Source: Stenotrophomonas indicatrix (lineage in GTDB: Bacteria; Pseudomonadota; Gammaproteobacteria; Xanthomonadales; Xanthomonadaceae). Taken from it: a stretch of DNA of 64,000 nucleotides. Location of the stretch: NCBI RefSeq assembly GCF_002750975.1, contig NZ_PEJS01000001.1, positions 3,720,001 through 3,784,000 of the forward strand. The letters are read 5' to 3'. Positions 19,249 to 31,132 of this stretch are shown piece by piece; positions within the stretch are counted from its first letter, which is position 1; every line of letters starts with the position of its first letter. The translations under genes and the position numbers were made by a program. The notes under the pieces are model-generated. The model was given only the letters and a program-made list of their open reading frames with translations. It was not told the origin of the DNA and searched no databases.

Positions 19249-19935
19249 TTACTCCGCCAGATCCTGCGGCGAGATGTCGTCCACCAGCCGGCCGTGGTCG
19301 AGGATCAGCACGCGCTTGCGCATGTGGCGCAGCAGCGGCAGGTCATGGCTGACCACCAGCACGCTGGTGCCGCGCGCAGGCAGCTCGGCGAACAGGGACA
19401 TGATCTCGGCCGCCAGGGTGGGATCGAGGTTGCCGGTCGGCTCGTCGGCCACCAGCAGCTTGGGCTCGCCGACGATGGCCCGGGCGATGCCGACGCGCTG
19501 CTGCTCACCGGCCGACAGCTGCGAGGGCAGCGCCTTCTCGCGGTGGCCAAGGCCCATGCGCTCGAGCACAGAACGCACGCGCTTGTTGATGTCGCCACGG
19601 CGGGTTCCGCGCAGGATCAGCGGCAGGGCCACGTTCTCGGCGATGGAGCGGTCCATCAGCAGGCGGTGGTCCTGGTAGACCGCGCCGACCGCGCGCCGAT
19701 GCCGCGGCACATCACCGCCGCGGACCTTCAGCAGGTTGCGCTCGTCGAACATCACCGCGCCGCGGCTGGGCCGCTCGTCGAGGTGGATCAACTTGAGCAG
19801 GGTGCTCTTGCCCGCCCCGGAGTGACCGGTGACGAACAGCATTTCGCCCGGCGCGACCTCGAAGCTGACATCGGTCAGGGCTTCGTGGCCACCGGCGTAC
19901 TGTTTGCTGACATTGTCGAAGCGCAGGACACTCAT
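19249..19935 (-). CDS. ftsE: Cell division ATP-binding protein FtsE
   Basis: ABC-type ATPase that drives FtsX. 228 residues: Walker A TGHSGAGKSTLL, signature LSAGEQQRVGIARA, Walker B LLVADEPTGNLDP and switch His in VVSHD. The ATG at 19935 gives MSVLRFDNVSKQY, the conserved start; upstream in-frame codons run into the adjacent repeat and are not conserved. ftsX follows in the same direction. Confidence 0.96.
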   Translation of the reverse strand: MSVLRFDNVSKQYAGGHEALTDVSFEVAPGEMLFVTGHSGAGKSTLLKLIHLDERPSRGAVMFDERNLLKVRGGDVPRHRRAVGAVYQDHRLLMDRSIAENVALPLILRGTRRGDINKRVRSVLERMGLGHREKALPSQLSAGEQQRVGIARAIVGEPKLLVADEPTGNLDPTLAAEIMSLFAELPARGTSVLVVSHDLPLLRHMRKRVLILDHGRLVDDISPQDLAE

Positions 19936-19968
19936 GCCCCGATTATGCAGGACCGGCGCGACAGATCG

Positions 19969-20057
19969 GTAGCGCCGGGCCATGCCCGGCGAAAACCTTC
20001 CGGCATCGCGGCCCCGGACGGAGGCCGCTGCGCTCGCCGGGCGTGGCCCGGCGCTAC
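19969..20057. repeat. SMAG/REP palindrome pair (inverted)
   Basis: GTAGCGCCGGGCCATGCCCG and its inverted partner, CGCCGGGCGTGGCCCGGCGC followed by TAC, face each other across about 40 bases. The pair lies between the start of ftsE and the stop of rhlB. Confidence 0.88.
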
Positions 20058-20061
20058 CGGC

Positions 20062-21792
20062 TTAATTGCCGGACAGCATCCGGCGGATCTTGCGGCCGAT
20101 ACGGGTCAGGAACGAGTCGCCGGCATCGGCGCTGGTACGCACCGGCTTGGCCACCACCTGCACCGGGGTAACCGGGCTGGCGCCGTTGCCGGCGTTGCTT
20201 GCCACACCTTCGGCGCCCTCGACCGGACGGCCGTGGCGACGACGACGACGCTTGCGCGGCTTGCGCTCGCCGTCCACCGCACCTTCCGGCGCAGCTTCAG
20301 CGCGCGGCGGACGCGGGGCCTGCACGGCGGCAGCTTCAGCGGTCACTGCACCCTCGACTGCGGCGGCAGCAACCTGCTCACCTTCCACACGCGGCTTGCG
20401 CGGGCCACGCGGACGGCGTTCGCCGCTGCGCTCGCCATCGCGGCCACCACGCCCAGCGCCAGCACCACTGCCGGAACGACCGCCACTACGGCCGCCGCCA
20501 CGACGCTCTTCCTCGGCGGCGCGCGCTTCGCGTGCTTCGCGGAAGATCTGGCCGACGCTTTCGTTCTCGTCACCTTCCTCGCCCGGTGCCGGGGCGGCAC
20601 GCTCAGGGCGCGGCAGCGACGTCAGGATCTCGCTGGTGACCGCTTCGACCGGGATCTTCTGTTCGATGTAGGCCTCGATGTCCGGCAGGCCCATCGCATA
20701 GCGCTCGCAGGCGAAGCTGATGGCATCGCCTTCCTCGCCCAGGCGGGCGGTACGGCCGATGCGGTGCACGTAGTCTTCGGCGTCGAACGGCAGGTCGTAG
20801 TTGTAGACGTACTTGATGCCGTCGATATGCAGGCCGCGGGCGGCCACATCGGTGGCCACCAGGATTTCCAGCTGGCCCTTCTGGAAGCGGTTGAGCAGGC
20901 TCTCGCGCTTCTTCTGCGGCACGTCACCGGACAGCACGCCGACGCGGTAGCCGGAACGCTCCAGCGAACGGGCCACGCGCTCGACGAACACCTTGGTGTT
21001 GACGAAGACCATGGTGCGCGCGCCTTCGCTGCGCGACAGCAGGCCCAGCAGCAACGGGATCTTCTCTTCGTCGGCCGGGAAGTAGATGCGCTGGCGCACG
21101 CGCGCGGCGGTGATGGTCTCGGCTTCGACCACCAGCTTCTGCGGCTCGTTCATGTGCTCATAGGCCAGCTCGAGCACGCGGTGGCTCAGGGTGGCGCTGA
21201 ACAGCAGGGTCTGCCGGGTGGAGCGCTCGGGCATGCGGCGCAGCAGGAAGCGGATGTCCTTGATGAAGCCCAGGTCGAACATGCGGTCGGCTTCGTCCAG
21301 CACGCAGATCTCGCAGGCGTGCAGCGACACCACCTTGTGCTGCTTGACGTAGTCGATCAGGCGGCCGGGGGTGGCGATGATCACGTCCACGCCCTGCTGC
21401 AGGATCTCGCGCTGCTTGTCGTAGTCAACGCCGCCGTAGACCAGCGCGAAACGCAAACCCAGATCCGAACCGAACTTGACCGCATCCTTGTGGATCTGGA
21501 TGGCCAGTTCGCGGGTGGGGGCCAGGATCAGCGCGCGCGGGTCTTCCGGCTTGCGATCGGCCAGTGCCGGGCGGGTCAGCAGGCGGTTCACGACAGCGAC
21601 CAGGAAGGCCAGCGTCTTGCCGGTGCCGGTCTGGGCCTGGCCGGCGACGTCGCCACCGGGCAGCGCGACCGGCAGGGTCAGCGCCTGGATGGGCGTGCAG
21701 CGGGTGAATCCGGCTCCTTCAAGACCGGCCTGCAGGGCCGGATGCAGATCAAAGGAGGAAAAAGTCAAATCGGTCAGCGGTTTGTCGCTCAT
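20062..21792 (-). CDS. rhlB: DEAD-box ATP-dependent RNA helicase RhlB
   Basis: RNA helicase, a degradosome component in many gammaproteobacteria. 576 residues. Core motifs in order: F-aromatic/Q motif ([13 protein letters not shown]), [58 protein letters not shown] and HRIGRTAR. The C-terminal 160 residues are an Arg/Gly/Ala/Pro-rich disordered tail, longer than in E. coli RhlB and ending in a basic helix. ATG at 21792 gives MSDKPLTD. It is divergent from trxA-rho, the conserved neighbourhood of rhlB. Confidence 0.93.
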   Translation of the reverse strand: MSDKPLTDLTFSSFDLHPALQAGLEGAGFTRCTPIQALTLPVALPGGDVAGQAQTGTGKTLAFLVAVVNRLLTRPALADRKPEDPRALILAPTRELAIQIHKDAVKFGSDLGLRFALVYGGVDYDKQREILQQGVDVIIATPGRLIDYVKQHKVVSLHACEICVLDEADRMFDLGFIKDIRFLLRRMPERSTRQTLLFSATLSHRVLELAYEHMNEPQKLVVEAETITAARVRQRIYFPADEEKIPLLLGLLSRSEGARTMVFVNTKVFVERVARSLERSGYRVGVLSGDVPQKKRESLLNRFQKGQLEILVATDVAARGLHIDGIKYVYNYDLPFDAEDYVHRIGRTARLGEEGDAISFACERYAMGLPDIEAYIEQKIPVEAVTSEILTSLPRPERAAPAPGEEGDENESVGQIFREAREARAAEEERRGGGRSGGRSGSGAGAGRGGRDGERSGERRPRGPRKPRVEGEQVAAAAVEGAVTAEAAAVQAPRPPRAEAAPEGAVDGERKPRKRRRRRHGRPVEGAEGVASNAGNGASPVTPVQVVAKPVRTSADAGDSFLTRIGRKIRRMLSGN

Positions 21793-22304
21793 GTGTCCGT
21801 CTTGGTATGGCCACGCGCCTGCGGGCGGCGGCACTGAAATCTGTCTGGGGCTCCGTCGCAAACTGCGGCCCCTGCGGCGGGTCGGGCTGGCCGGGACCCC
21901 TCGGGTCCGCGCGCCGCACAATGCCCCAGTTTACCGCACTCGGGCCAGCAAACCGGAATTGGGCGTCTCATGACTCACGGAGACGCACCTCTTCACCCCG
22001 CAGTACCGCGCTTGAACAGCGGCGCGGGCTCCTATGGCCTACCGCGCCAGCACCCCCATTTCAGCCATGGACAGTGACATCGGACACATACCGGGCTCAG
22101 CACCGATCACGATACGCTGGGTTCCAGCCAGCATCTGTCCCTGCCCTGCGATAGGGGTACACTGCCGGCCGTGAGCGTCCAGGCATCCCGCCGAACGCAC
22201 CGTGGCAGTCCGCCGCGAGGCAACGACGAGGGTCACGCCACCGGGCATGGCCCAGTTCACCCACCTCCGGCCTGGCCGGGTGCAATCCAAGACGAGAAAC
22301 CAAG
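21793..22304. other. Divergent intergenic region between rhlB and trxA
   Basis: About 510 bases with no credible gene. It must hold the promoters of rhlB (minus) and trxA (plus). I saw no SMAG pair, terminator or well-formed operator; GGGTACACT near 22147 is a weak candidate -10 region only. Confidence 0.5.
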
Positions 22305-22634
22305 ATGAGCGACAAGGTTGTACACGTCGGCGATGCCGACTTTGATAGCGCCGTACTGAATTCCAAGGAACCGGTGCTGGTCGATTTCTGGGCCGAGTGG
22401 TGTGGCCCGTGCAAGATGATCGCCCCGGCGCTGGATGAACTGGCCGATGCCTACCAGGGCCGCGCCAAGATCGCCAAGGTCAACGTGGACAACAACCGCG
22501 CCCTGGCCGCCAAGTACCACGTGCGTTCGATTCCCTACCTGGTCGTCTTCAAGGACGGCGAGAAGGTGGGCGAGCAGATCGGTGCCGTTGGCAAGGCCCA
22601 GCTGGCCGGCCTGCTGGACAAGGCCCTGGCCTGA
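22305..22634 (+). CDS. trxA: Thioredoxin
   Basis: Cytoplasmic dithiol-disulphide oxidoreductase. 109 residues, single thioredoxin fold, active site WCGPCK (Trp32, Cys33, Cys36), conserved cis-Pro region [13 protein letters not shown]. Start ATG at 22305 follows a weak purine-rich RBS. Gene order trxA-rho with rhlB divergent matches other gammaproteobacteria. Confidence 0.98.
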   Translation: MSDKVVHVGDADFDSAVLNSKEPVLVDFWAEWCGPCKMIAPALDELADAYQGRAKIAKVNVDNNRALAAKYHVRSIPYLVVFKDGEKVGEQIGAVGKAQLAGLLDKALA

Positions 22635-22862
22635 TCCCGCGCTTTCCGGCAGCCGTTTTCGACGGCTGCCGGGCAGGCGCCCCGGCGCCTGACTGAATAC
22701 CGTATCCGGCGACCCTTGCGTGGCGCCGCAGGCCGATGATAGTGTCGGCACATCCGGCCGCGTTCGCGTGCCGCATCTTCTGGACGCAGTTTCTTCCAGA
22801 CCCATTCCCAATGTTCGCCGCCCCAGCCGGGCGCTCGCACCTTCAAGCGAGGAATAACGCTC

Positions 22863-24644
<1,782 letters not shown>

Positions 24645-24668
24645 TCGCGCGGCATTGATGGAATACGG

Positions 24669-24695
24669 AAAGGCCCCGCAGTGCGGGGCTTTTTC
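24669..24695 (+). terminator. Intrinsic terminator of rho
   Basis: Stem AGGCCCCGC/GCGGGGCT around a short AGT loop, followed by TTTTTC, 25 bases after the rho stop. Confidence 0.85.
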
Positions 24696-24867
24696 TTGGG
24701 ATGGCGGCAGGACAAACGGCTTCACTTCGCGGCCCGGTGATTTGGCGATAATCTGCGGGACAAATGCCTGACTCTCCGCCCCGGCCGTGCTGGCCGGGCC
24801 GCCGATTCCCGCTGTTGCCCCATCCGGAGGATCCGGCGGGTCCAGCCCTGCCCGATCCTTCAACCGC

Positions 24868-26442
24868 ATGCGCACACTGTCTCCCCGGCTCAACCTGGGC
24901 AAGCTGATCCTTGCCCTGGCCCTGCTCAGCGCCGTCATTGCCCTGGCCAATACGCTGCTTGCCAGCTATCGCGTGCAGCGCGACCAGCTGGTGGGCAACA
25001 CCCTGGAAGCCAACCGCGTGTACGCCACCAAGCTGGCCGAGACCACGCAGAACTTCCTGCTGGCCGCGCAGCAGCAGCTGGCCTATGCCGCCACCCGGCT
25101 TGGCGACAGCGACATGGATCCGGCCCAGGCGCAGGATGAGGCCCGTCGCCTGCAGCTGCAGTCCAGCAGCTTCAACTCCTCGCTGGTGGTGGCCAACGAC
25201 GGGCGGGTGATCGCGACCTCGCCGCAGAGCCTGCAGCTGCAGGGCGAGATCCTGCGCAGCGCTGGCAACAAGGCAGCGTTGGAACGGCGCCAGCCGATGA
25301 TCAGCGATCCCTACCAGTCGGCCACCGGCAAGCTGCTGATCTCGATCTCGCACCCGGTATTCGACCGCAGCGGCCAGTACCGGGGCTATGTGAGCGGCAC
25401 CCTGTACCTGCGCCAGCGCAGTGCACTCAACACCCTGCTGGGTACGCACTACTACCGCGATGGTTCCTACCTGTACGTGGTGGACCGCCATGGCCGCCTG
25501 ATCTATCACAACAACCCCAAGGAAGTGGGCACCTACGCGTTGAACAACCCGGCGGTGAAAGAAGTGATGCGCGGCCAGCGCGGTGCGCAGCAGGTGCGCA
25601 ACAACCACCAGGTGGCGATGCTGGCCGGTTACGCGCCCGTGCCGGCAACCGGCTGGGGCATCGTCGCGCAGCGCCCGACCGAGGCGACGCTGCAGCCGCT
25701 GTCACGCCTGATGTCGGCGGTGATCTGGAATGCCATTCCGCTGGGCGTGCTGTCGCTGCTGATCACCTGGTGGTTCGCCCGCCGCATTTCGCTGCCGCTG
25801 TGGCAGCTGGCGCGCAACGTGCAGGACGGCGAAGACACTGGCAATGCGATCAGCCACGTCAATGGCATCCGTGCCTGGTACTTCGAAGTGGCGCAGCTGA
25901 AACAGGCCGTGCTGTACAGCTTCAATGCGCTGCAGGACCGGATCGGCACGCTCAACCGCGCCAGCCGTACCGATCCGCTGACCGGCCTGCTCAACCGTCG
26001 CGGGCTGCAGCAGGCGCTCGAAGCGCTGCAGGCGCAGGGCCTGCCGTTTGCGATCCTGACGCTGGATATCGACCGCTTCAAGTCGATCAACGACAGCCAC
26101 GGTCACGACGTCGGTGATGCGGCCATCGTGCATATCGCCGAACAGATGCGCCGCCATTCGCGCGAGACCGACGTGCTGTGCCGCGCCGGTGGCGAGGAGT
26201 TCCTGGTGCTGTTGCCGGGCGTTGGCATCGAAGCGGCCCGGCAGACCGGCGAGCGCCTGCGCCAGGCCATCGCCGACGAACCGTTTGCTCCGGTGGGCAC
26301 CATCACCGTGTCACTGGGAGTGGCCCACTTCCCCAGCTTCCATACCGATCCGGAACAGGCACTGCGCTTGGCCGACAAGGCCCTGTACCTGGCCAAGGAA
26401 CAGGGCCGCAACCGGGTGGTGGTGTACCCGCACGCCGATTGA
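24868..26442 (+). CDS. Membrane diguanylate cyclase with periplasmic sensor domain
   Basis: Makes c-di-GMP. 524 residues: first membrane helix (about 10-32), an extracytoplasmic dCache-like sensor (about 35-280), second helix (about 290-310, WNAIPLGVLSLLITWWFA), a HAMP-like linker and a GGDEF domain. The catalytic motif is GGEEF (441-445) and the inhibitory I-site RETD (432-435) is intact at the canonical five-residue spacing, so it should be active and product-inhibited. ATG at 24868 starts MRTLSPRLN. It is a single gene, convergent with the TonB-like pair. The ligand is unknown. Confidence 0.92.
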   Translation: MRTLSPRLNLGKLILALALLSAVIALANTLLASYRVQRDQLVGNTLEANRVYATKLAETTQNFLLAAQQQLAYAATRLGDSDMDPAQAQDEARRLQLQSSSFNSSLVVANDGRVIATSPQSLQLQGEILRSAGNKAALERRQPMISDPYQSATGKLLISISHPVFDRSGQYRGYVSGTLYLRQRSALNTLLGTHYYRDGSYLYVVDRHGRLIYHNNPKEVGTYALNNPAVKEVMRGQRGAQQVRNNHQVAMLAGYAPVPATGWGIVAQRPTEATLQPLSRLMSAVIWNAIPLGVLSLLITWWFARRISLPLWQLARNVQDGEDTGNAISHVNGIRAWYFEVAQLKQAVLYSFNALQDRIGTLNRASRTDPLTGLLNRRGLQQALEALQAQGLPFAILTLDIDRFKSINDSHGHDVGDAAIVHIAEQMRRHSRETDVLCRAGGEEFLVLLPGVGIEAARQTGERLRQAIADEPFAPVGTITVSLGVAHFPSFHTDPEQALRLADKALYLAKEQGRNRVVVYPHAD

Positions 26443-26457
26443 GCACATCGATTCAAG

Positions 26458-26490
26458 CGGGATGCGCCGGGGCAGGCCCGGCGCATCCCG
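26458..26490. terminator. Perfect hairpin between convergent genes
   Basis: 14-base perfect arms (CGGGATGCGCCGGG and CCCGGCGCATCCCG) with a five-base loop lie between the diguanylate cyclase and the TonB-like gene. There is no T tract on either side, so it may be a bidirectional 3' stabilising hairpin and not a classic terminator. Confidence 0.5.
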
Positions 26491-26500
26491 CAATGACGCA

Positions 26501-27376
26501 TCAGCCCAGCGGGGTGAGCAGGCGCGGGCCTTCCTGCGCACGACCCACCATGTACACACCGCCTTCGGGCAGCAGATCGCTTCCGGCGACCAGGGTTTCC
26601 TCGCCGGTCTTCCACGGTGCCTGCTGGCGCGGGCCGGGAATGTACGCGGTCCAGCGGCCGTAACGCTCACGCGAATCCTGGAAGGCGAAGCGCACCGGCA
26701 CGCGCACGGTCCAGAAATCGCGATCCTTGTCCTCGCCGGTAGTGGGCGGGTTGAACGTCCAACGCTTGGCGCTATTGACGCTGGCCTTGGCCAGGATATC
26801 GCGCAGCTGGTTCATCGCGCGCGCGGTGCCAATCACGGTCAGATTGGTCTGCTCGGCGATCACATCGGCCACCCTGCCATCGCGGCCGACCTTGACCATC
26901 AGCATGACCGTGCCCTCTCCCTGCATGGTCACCGCCTGCGGTGGGTAATCCGGTCCCCGCAGTGCATTGCTGGTCACCCTGTCGGTACCGACCTCACGCT
27001 CGCCATCCACCTTGCTGAAATTGGCATCGACCAGGCGGACCCGCATGGTGCCCTCGGCAGCATTGTCGGCCATCAGCCGCAGGCGCACCGCAGTGCGTGC
27101 CTGCACGGGCGCGCCATTGACCAGCACCGGGTCGAAACGCCAGCCCTGCACGGCCTTGTCCACGAAATCGGCAATACCCACGTCGATCTTCTCGCGACGA
27201 TCGAGCTGGAACCCTTCAACCTGGCCTTCGCGGCCGATGTCGATGACGCCGCTGAGGGTCATGCTGGCCTCGGCCTGCCTGCGTACCTCGCGCGCGGTCT
27301 GCGCATCGGCGGTATCGATCAGGACGACACCGCCCGACACCGCAAGGGCCAGTGCCAGGAAAAGAGAAGAACGCAT
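26501..27376 (-). CDS. Exported TonB-like protein, copy 2 of a tandem pair
   Basis: 291 residues. Signal peptide MRSSLFLALALAVSGGVVLI, then two related beta-rich halves. The second half has GEGTVMLMVKVGRDGRVADV followed by AKRWTFNPP, the pattern of a TonB C-terminal domain (energy transducer). There is no membrane anchor beyond the signal peptide and no proline-rich linker, so a standard TonB role is doubtful. ATG at 27376 has AAGGAG upstream. It is a clear paralogue of the gene just upstream; both end in a YIPGPRQQAPW...LLTPL module. Confidence 0.8.
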   Translation of the reverse strand: MRSSLFLALALAVSGGVVLIDTADAQTAREVRRQAEASMTLSGVIDIGREGQVEGFQLDRREKIDVGIADFVDKAVQGWRFDPVLVNGAPVQARTAVRLRLMADNAAEGTMRVRLVDANFSKVDGEREVGTDRVTSNALRGPDYPPQAVTMQGEGTVMLMVKVGRDGRVADVIAEQTNLTVIGTARAMNQLRDILAKASVNSAKRWTFNPPTTGEDKDRDFWTVRVPVRFAFQDSRERYGRWTAYIPGPRQQAPWKTGEETLVAGSDLLPEGGVYMVGRAQEGPRLLTPLG

Positions 27377-27458
27377 CACAGCCACTCCTTGTGCATGAAG
27401 TTGATGAAGTCTGCCCCCCGGGCAGGGGCCGATGAAACGCGGGGGCGGTTGACCGGCA

Positions 27459-28352
27459 TCATTGCTCGGCAAGCGGAGTCAACAGACGCAGCCCGCGGGT
27501 AGCGCTATCGACCATGTAGACGCCACCGGCCGGCAACAGGTCGGTACCGACCTGCGCGGCATCGTCGGTGGTGCGCCACGGGGCCTGCTGGCGTGGGCCG
27601 GGAATGTAGGCCTGCCAGCGGCCGTAAGGAGTGGGGGGTTGCTTGCTGCCCTTGTCGCTCAGCGCGAAGGTGACCGGCACGCGCACGGTCCAGAACGCCA
27701 GGCCTTTGTCCCCGCCGGAGGTCGGCGGAGTGAACGTCCACTTGCGGGCCTCGCTGATGCTGGCCTTGGCCAGCATGTCGCGCATCTTCTGCATCGCGTG
27801 CTCGGGTGCCACCACGCCCATGTTCACCTGTTCGGCGATGACGTCGGCAACCGCACCATCACGCTCGACCTTGACCAGCAGCATCACCTCGCCCTGTGCG
27901 CCGGCGCGGAATGCCGCCTCCGGATAGCGCGGAGGCCTCATCTGGTTTCCGGTCACTGCGTCGGTGGCCTTGTCGTCATACTCGCTGAAATCCACGCTGG
28001 TCATGCGCACTTCCGTGCTGCCATCGGCGCCGGGCCTGCCCAGCAGACGTACGCGCAACGGTGCATGTTTCGCCACGGGCTTTCCGTCCACCAGGGTAGG
28101 TTCAAACTGCCACCTGCGGATCGTGCCATCCACGAACGCGGCGATGGCCGGTGCGATAGACGCCTGCTGGTCCAGCACAAGGCCACTGACCGCGCCATCT
28201 GCAGCGACATCGATGTTGCCGGTCAAGACCATGCTGGCTTCGGCGGTGGCACGCACCGCGCGTGTGCTCTGCGCTGCCGCATCGGTGCTGGGCAGGGCGC
28301 CAGCCGAGCCGATCGCAAGCGCGAAGGCGAGAAACAGGGGAGAACGCATCAT
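27459..28352 (-). CDS. Exported TonB-like protein, copy 1 of a tandem pair
   Basis: 297 residues with signal peptide MMRSPLFLAFALAIGSAGAL and the same layout as its neighbour: an AEASMVLTGNIDVA segment, QGEVMLLVKVERDGAVADVI, RKWTFTPPTSGGDK and YIPGPRQQAPWR. The two genes lie 82 bases apart in the same direction and probably arose by duplication. TonB_C-like folding is inferred from the motif pattern; the function is unknown. It lies downstream of aceK on the same strand. Confidence 0.8.
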   Translation of the reverse strand: MMRSPLFLAFALAIGSAGALPSTDAAAQSTRAVRATAEASMVLTGNIDVAADGAVSGLVLDQQASIAPAIAAFVDGTIRRWQFEPTLVDGKPVAKHAPLRVRLLGRPGADGSTEVRMTSVDFSEYDDKATDAVTGNQMRPPRYPEAAFRAGAQGEVMLLVKVERDGAVADVIAEQVNMGVVAPEHAMQKMRDMLAKASISEARKWTFTPPTSGGDKGLAFWTVRVPVTFALSDKGSKQPPTPYGRWQAYIPGPRQQAPWRTTDDAAQVGTDLLPAGGVYMVDSATRGLRLLTPLAEQ

Positions 28353-28414
28353 TGCCGATCCTTGGTGATGAAAGTGCCGAGATTACCCGAGTTCCTCGCC
28401 GTCGGCGCGGCCAA

Positions 28415-30145
28415 TCACGCCAACCGCTGCGCAGCCGAATACGGTGGCGTGTCCGGATAATCGCCCGCCGCAAAGCGCGCCTGCAGCCCCTGCCACCAGG
28501 CAGGATCGAACAGATGACGATAGTGCTCGCGCACCGCTGCCAGTTCCTGCGCCGGCAAGCCCATGAACGGCCCGAACCGCTCGGGGAAAACATCGCGCGG
28601 ACCGACATGGAACCAGGGCTCATCGGCCATCGCTTCTTCCGGAGAGCTTGGCTTGGGCCAGGCCCGGAATACGCAGTCGCTGACCAGGCACAACTCGTCG
28701 TAGTCGTAGAACACGGCACGGCCGTGGCGCGACACGCCGAAGTTCTTCGGCAGCATGTCACCGGGGAAGATGTTGTTGCGCGCCATGTCGGTGATCGCCT
28801 GCGCGTAGTCGAGTACCGCTGCGCGCACGGCCTCGCCAGCCTGTTCGCGCAGATAGAGATTCAATGGCCGGAAGCGACGCTGCACGTAGCACAACGCGAT
28901 CTCCACCTCGTCGCCATCCACGCGCACGCTCTGCGCGCACTGCTGCAGCAGCTCGTCCAGCAGCACCGGGGCGAAGCGTTCGCGCGGGAAACGCAGATGC
29001 CGGTAGGGCTGTGCGTCAAGCAGGCGACCGACACGGTCGAGGTTGAACACCAGGGCGTACTTTTCCTCCACCTGCTGACGCGACATCGTCTTGGGCCAAG
29101 CGAAACGATCACGGATCAGCTTGAACACCAGCGGGTAGCTGGGCAGGGTGAACACCGCCATGACCATGCCCGGCGTGCCTTCGGCATGCGCCAGACGCTC
29201 GTTCGGGTGTTCATTGAAGTGGCGGAAGAACGTCCGGTAGCGCTCGGTCTTGCCCTGTTTGGCGCGTCCGAGCACGGTATAGATCTCGTCGATCGGCTTG
29301 CCCGGCAGCAGGCTGCGCAGAAACACCACCGCATCGCCAACCGTACCCAGGTCAGCCTGGAAGTAGCTGCGCGACACGCCGAACAGATGGGCAACATCGC
29401 GACGCCGGGTCAGCACGGCATCGGCGCGCAGGCCCTGGTCGTCATTGACCAGCGCGATCACGCACGGCGAGAAACGGTGTTCACCGAACACGCGCCCGAC
29501 CAGATAGGCGCGGCGCTCGCGGTAGAACACGGTATCTAGCAGCTCGATGCTGCGTACCGGCGTGTCGCCCCAGTGCGCCAGATCGTCCTGCAGGCGCACG
29601 GCGATGGCGGCGGCACAGCGCAACTGGTGCGCATACGGAACATCGAAGCGGTAGTCGGCCAGCACCCGTTGCAGTGCCTCTACCGGCCGCGTCGGCGAGA
29701 CCGCGTAGGTGTGGCGCGCCACCGGATGGGTGATCGCATCGGAGGGCTCGACATCGAAGGCGATGAACTCCACTTCCGGATCCACACCGCGGATGGCGAA
29801 CAGCCGCCGCGACAGCGTGTTGTAGAAGGTCTTGTAGAGCTCGGCGTCGATCAGGCCCTGCAGCAGGGCACTGAAGTGCGCGTGCACCTGCAGCCACAGC
29901 GCGCGTTCGCTGATGGCGTGACCGGCCAGCCGCCGCAGCGCATCCATCTGCTCGGCGATGCACTGGTCGTACAGGGCGATGCGCTCCACCGCATCGTGGC
30001 GCGCCGCCGCCCAGTCGCGCTGCTGGAAACGCAGCCGGGCACGCGCCGTGATCGCGGCAAAGCGGGCGTGATACTGCTCGAAACCATCGCGGATGGCCTC
30101 GGCGATGCGCGGTGCCAGTTCGGTTGCAGTGACAGGATCGGACAT
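28415..30145 (-). CDS. aceK: Isocitrate dehydrogenase kinase/phosphatase
   Basis: Switches carbon between the TCA cycle and the glyoxylate shunt by phosphorylating isocitrate dehydrogenase. 576 residues from ATG 30145 ([18 protein letters not shown]). Conserved stretches include [35 protein letters not shown], the ATP-binding lysine region [13 protein letters not shown] and the catalytic region [18 protein letters not shown] followed by VFYDYDEL. It is not next to aceBA here. The isocitrate dehydrogenase in this window is the monomeric type, not the dimeric enzyme on which AceK was defined. Confidence 0.95.
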   Translation of the reverse strand: MSDPVTATELAPRIAEAIRDGFEQYHARFAAITARARLRFQQRDWAAARHDAVERIALYDQCIAEQMDALRRLAGHAISERALWLQVHAHFSALLQGLIDAELYKTFYNTLSRRLFAIRGVDPEVEFIAFDVEPSDAITHPVARHTYAVSPTRPVEALQRVLADYRFDVPYAHQLRCAAAIAVRLQDDLAHWGDTPVRSIELLDTVFYRERRAYLVGRVFGEHRFSPCVIALVNDDQGLRADAVLTRRRDVAHLFGVSRSYFQADLGTVGDAVVFLRSLLPGKPIDEIYTVLGRAKQGKTERYRTFFRHFNEHPNERLAHAEGTPGMVMAVFTLPSYPLVFKLIRDRFAWPKTMSRQQVEEKYALVFNLDRVGRLLDAQPYRHLRFPRERFAPVLLDELLQQCAQSVRVDGDEVEIALCYVQRRFRPLNLYLREQAGEAVRAAVLDYAQAITDMARNNIFPGDMLPKNFGVSRHGRAVFYDYDELCLVSDCVFRAWPKPSSPEEAMADEPWFHVGPRDVFPERFGPFMGLPAQELAAVREHYRHLFDPAWWQGLQARFAAGDYPDTPPYSAAQRLA

Positions 30146-30200
30146 GCACGACGTATCCGGGGAAACCGATCTCACCATACGCTGGCGTGGGGTAGCTTGT

Positions 30201-30223
30201 GTAGCGCCGAGCCACGCTCGGCT
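30201..30223. repeat. Single, diverged SMAG/REP hairpin
   Basis: GTAGCGCCGAGCCACGCTCG then GCT: GTAG head with a GCCGAGC/GCTCGGC stem. It is a lone copy with stem changes that keep pairing, between aceK and the KilA-N gene. Confidence 0.7.
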
Positions 30224-30322
30224 GCTGCTGCCTCAGAGAACCAGACAAACGCAACCATTCCTACAGACCCCGGGCGACTGCATTGCCTACTCTTTCAGGC
30301 CCATAACGGCATGAGGTGACGC

Positions 30323-31069
30323 ATGCAGCAAATGACCCTGATCCCACGCATGGAGGAAGGCAACGTAATCCCGCAACGGGTACGCGACGGCTACATCAGC
30401 GCGACGGCGCTCTGCCAGTCAGTGGGCAAGCGCTGGTCGGACTATCGGTCGCTGAAATCCACCGGTGAGTTCATCGAGGAGCTGACCCTGCAGACCGGCC
30501 TCCCGGAGGACCAGCTCATCCATGTGGTGTCCGGGGGCAATGCGGCGATGCAGGGCACCTGGATCCACCCTTACCTGGCCATCAATCTCGGCCAATGGTT
30601 GTCGCGAAAATTCGCGGTGAAGGTGTCGCAATGGGTGGTGGAATGGCAGCAGGGCCGGGCGAACGCCGTCATGCCCGCCCACATCGAACGCTACATGCAG
30701 AACCGATCGAAAGTGCCCTACACGCATTTCTCGATGTTGAACGAGCTGACCCTGAACCTGATCGCGCCACTGGAGCAGGCGGGCTATACGCTGCCGCAGG
30801 AGCTGGTGCCGGACATCTCCGAGGGCCGGCTGTTCTGCAAGTGGCTGCGCGATCACAAGGGCATCGATCCCAACACCTTCGACACCTATGAGCACAGCTA
30901 TCCAGACGGCCGCAACGTGCAGGCAAAGCTCTATCCGAACGAGCTCTACGAAGACTTTCGCCGGCACTTCAACGAAACCTGGCTCCCACTGCATGCGCCC
31001 AGATACTTTGCTGCGCGCGACAGGCAGGCGCTGACGTTCGTACGCACGCTTCTGCTGCCTTCGACATGA
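30323..31069 (+). CDS. KilA-N domain protein
   Basis: 248 residues. The N-terminal half is a KilA-N domain: GYISATALCQSVGKRWSDYRS, then the family's GTWIHPYLAINLGQWLS and FAVKVSQWVVEW. KilA-N domains are DNA-binding modules common in phage antirepressors. The C-terminal half (MLNELTLNLIAPLEQAG, LYPNELYEDFRRHF) is not recognised but resembles the C-terminal part of other chromosomal KilA-N proteins. GAGGTGA lies just ahead of the ATG. No phage genes surround it, so it is a solo gene, possibly a relic or a domesticated regulator. Confidence 0.85.
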   Translation: MQQMTLIPRMEEGNVIPQRVRDGYISATALCQSVGKRWSDYRSLKSTGEFIEELTLQTGLPEDQLIHVVSGGNAAMQGTWIHPYLAINLGQWLSRKFAVKVSQWVVEWQQGRANAVMPAHIERYMQNRSKVPYTHFSMLNELTLNLIAPLEQAGYTLPQELVPDISEGRLFCKWLRDHKGIDPNTFDTYEHSYPDGRNVQAKLYPNELYEDFRRHFNETWLPLHAPRYFAARDRQALTFVRTLLLPST

Positions 31070-31078
31070 CATCACAGC

Positions 31079-31120
31079 GGACCGATCCCTGGGCTGCCGT
31101 GCAGCACCAGGGATCGGTCC
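31079..31120. terminator. Long hairpin between KilA-N and roadblock genes
   Basis: Perfect 14-base arms GGACCGATCCCTGG and CCAGGGATCGGTCC around a 14-base loop, in the gap between two convergent genes. No T tract follows on either strand, so terminator function is a guess. Confidence 0.45.
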
Positions 31121-31132
31121 CACCGAGCCGGC

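Noticed and set aside
30323..31069. KilA-N gene as the edge of a prophage
   Set aside because: No integrase, structural, lysis or attachment-site features are near; neighbours are chromosomal genes.
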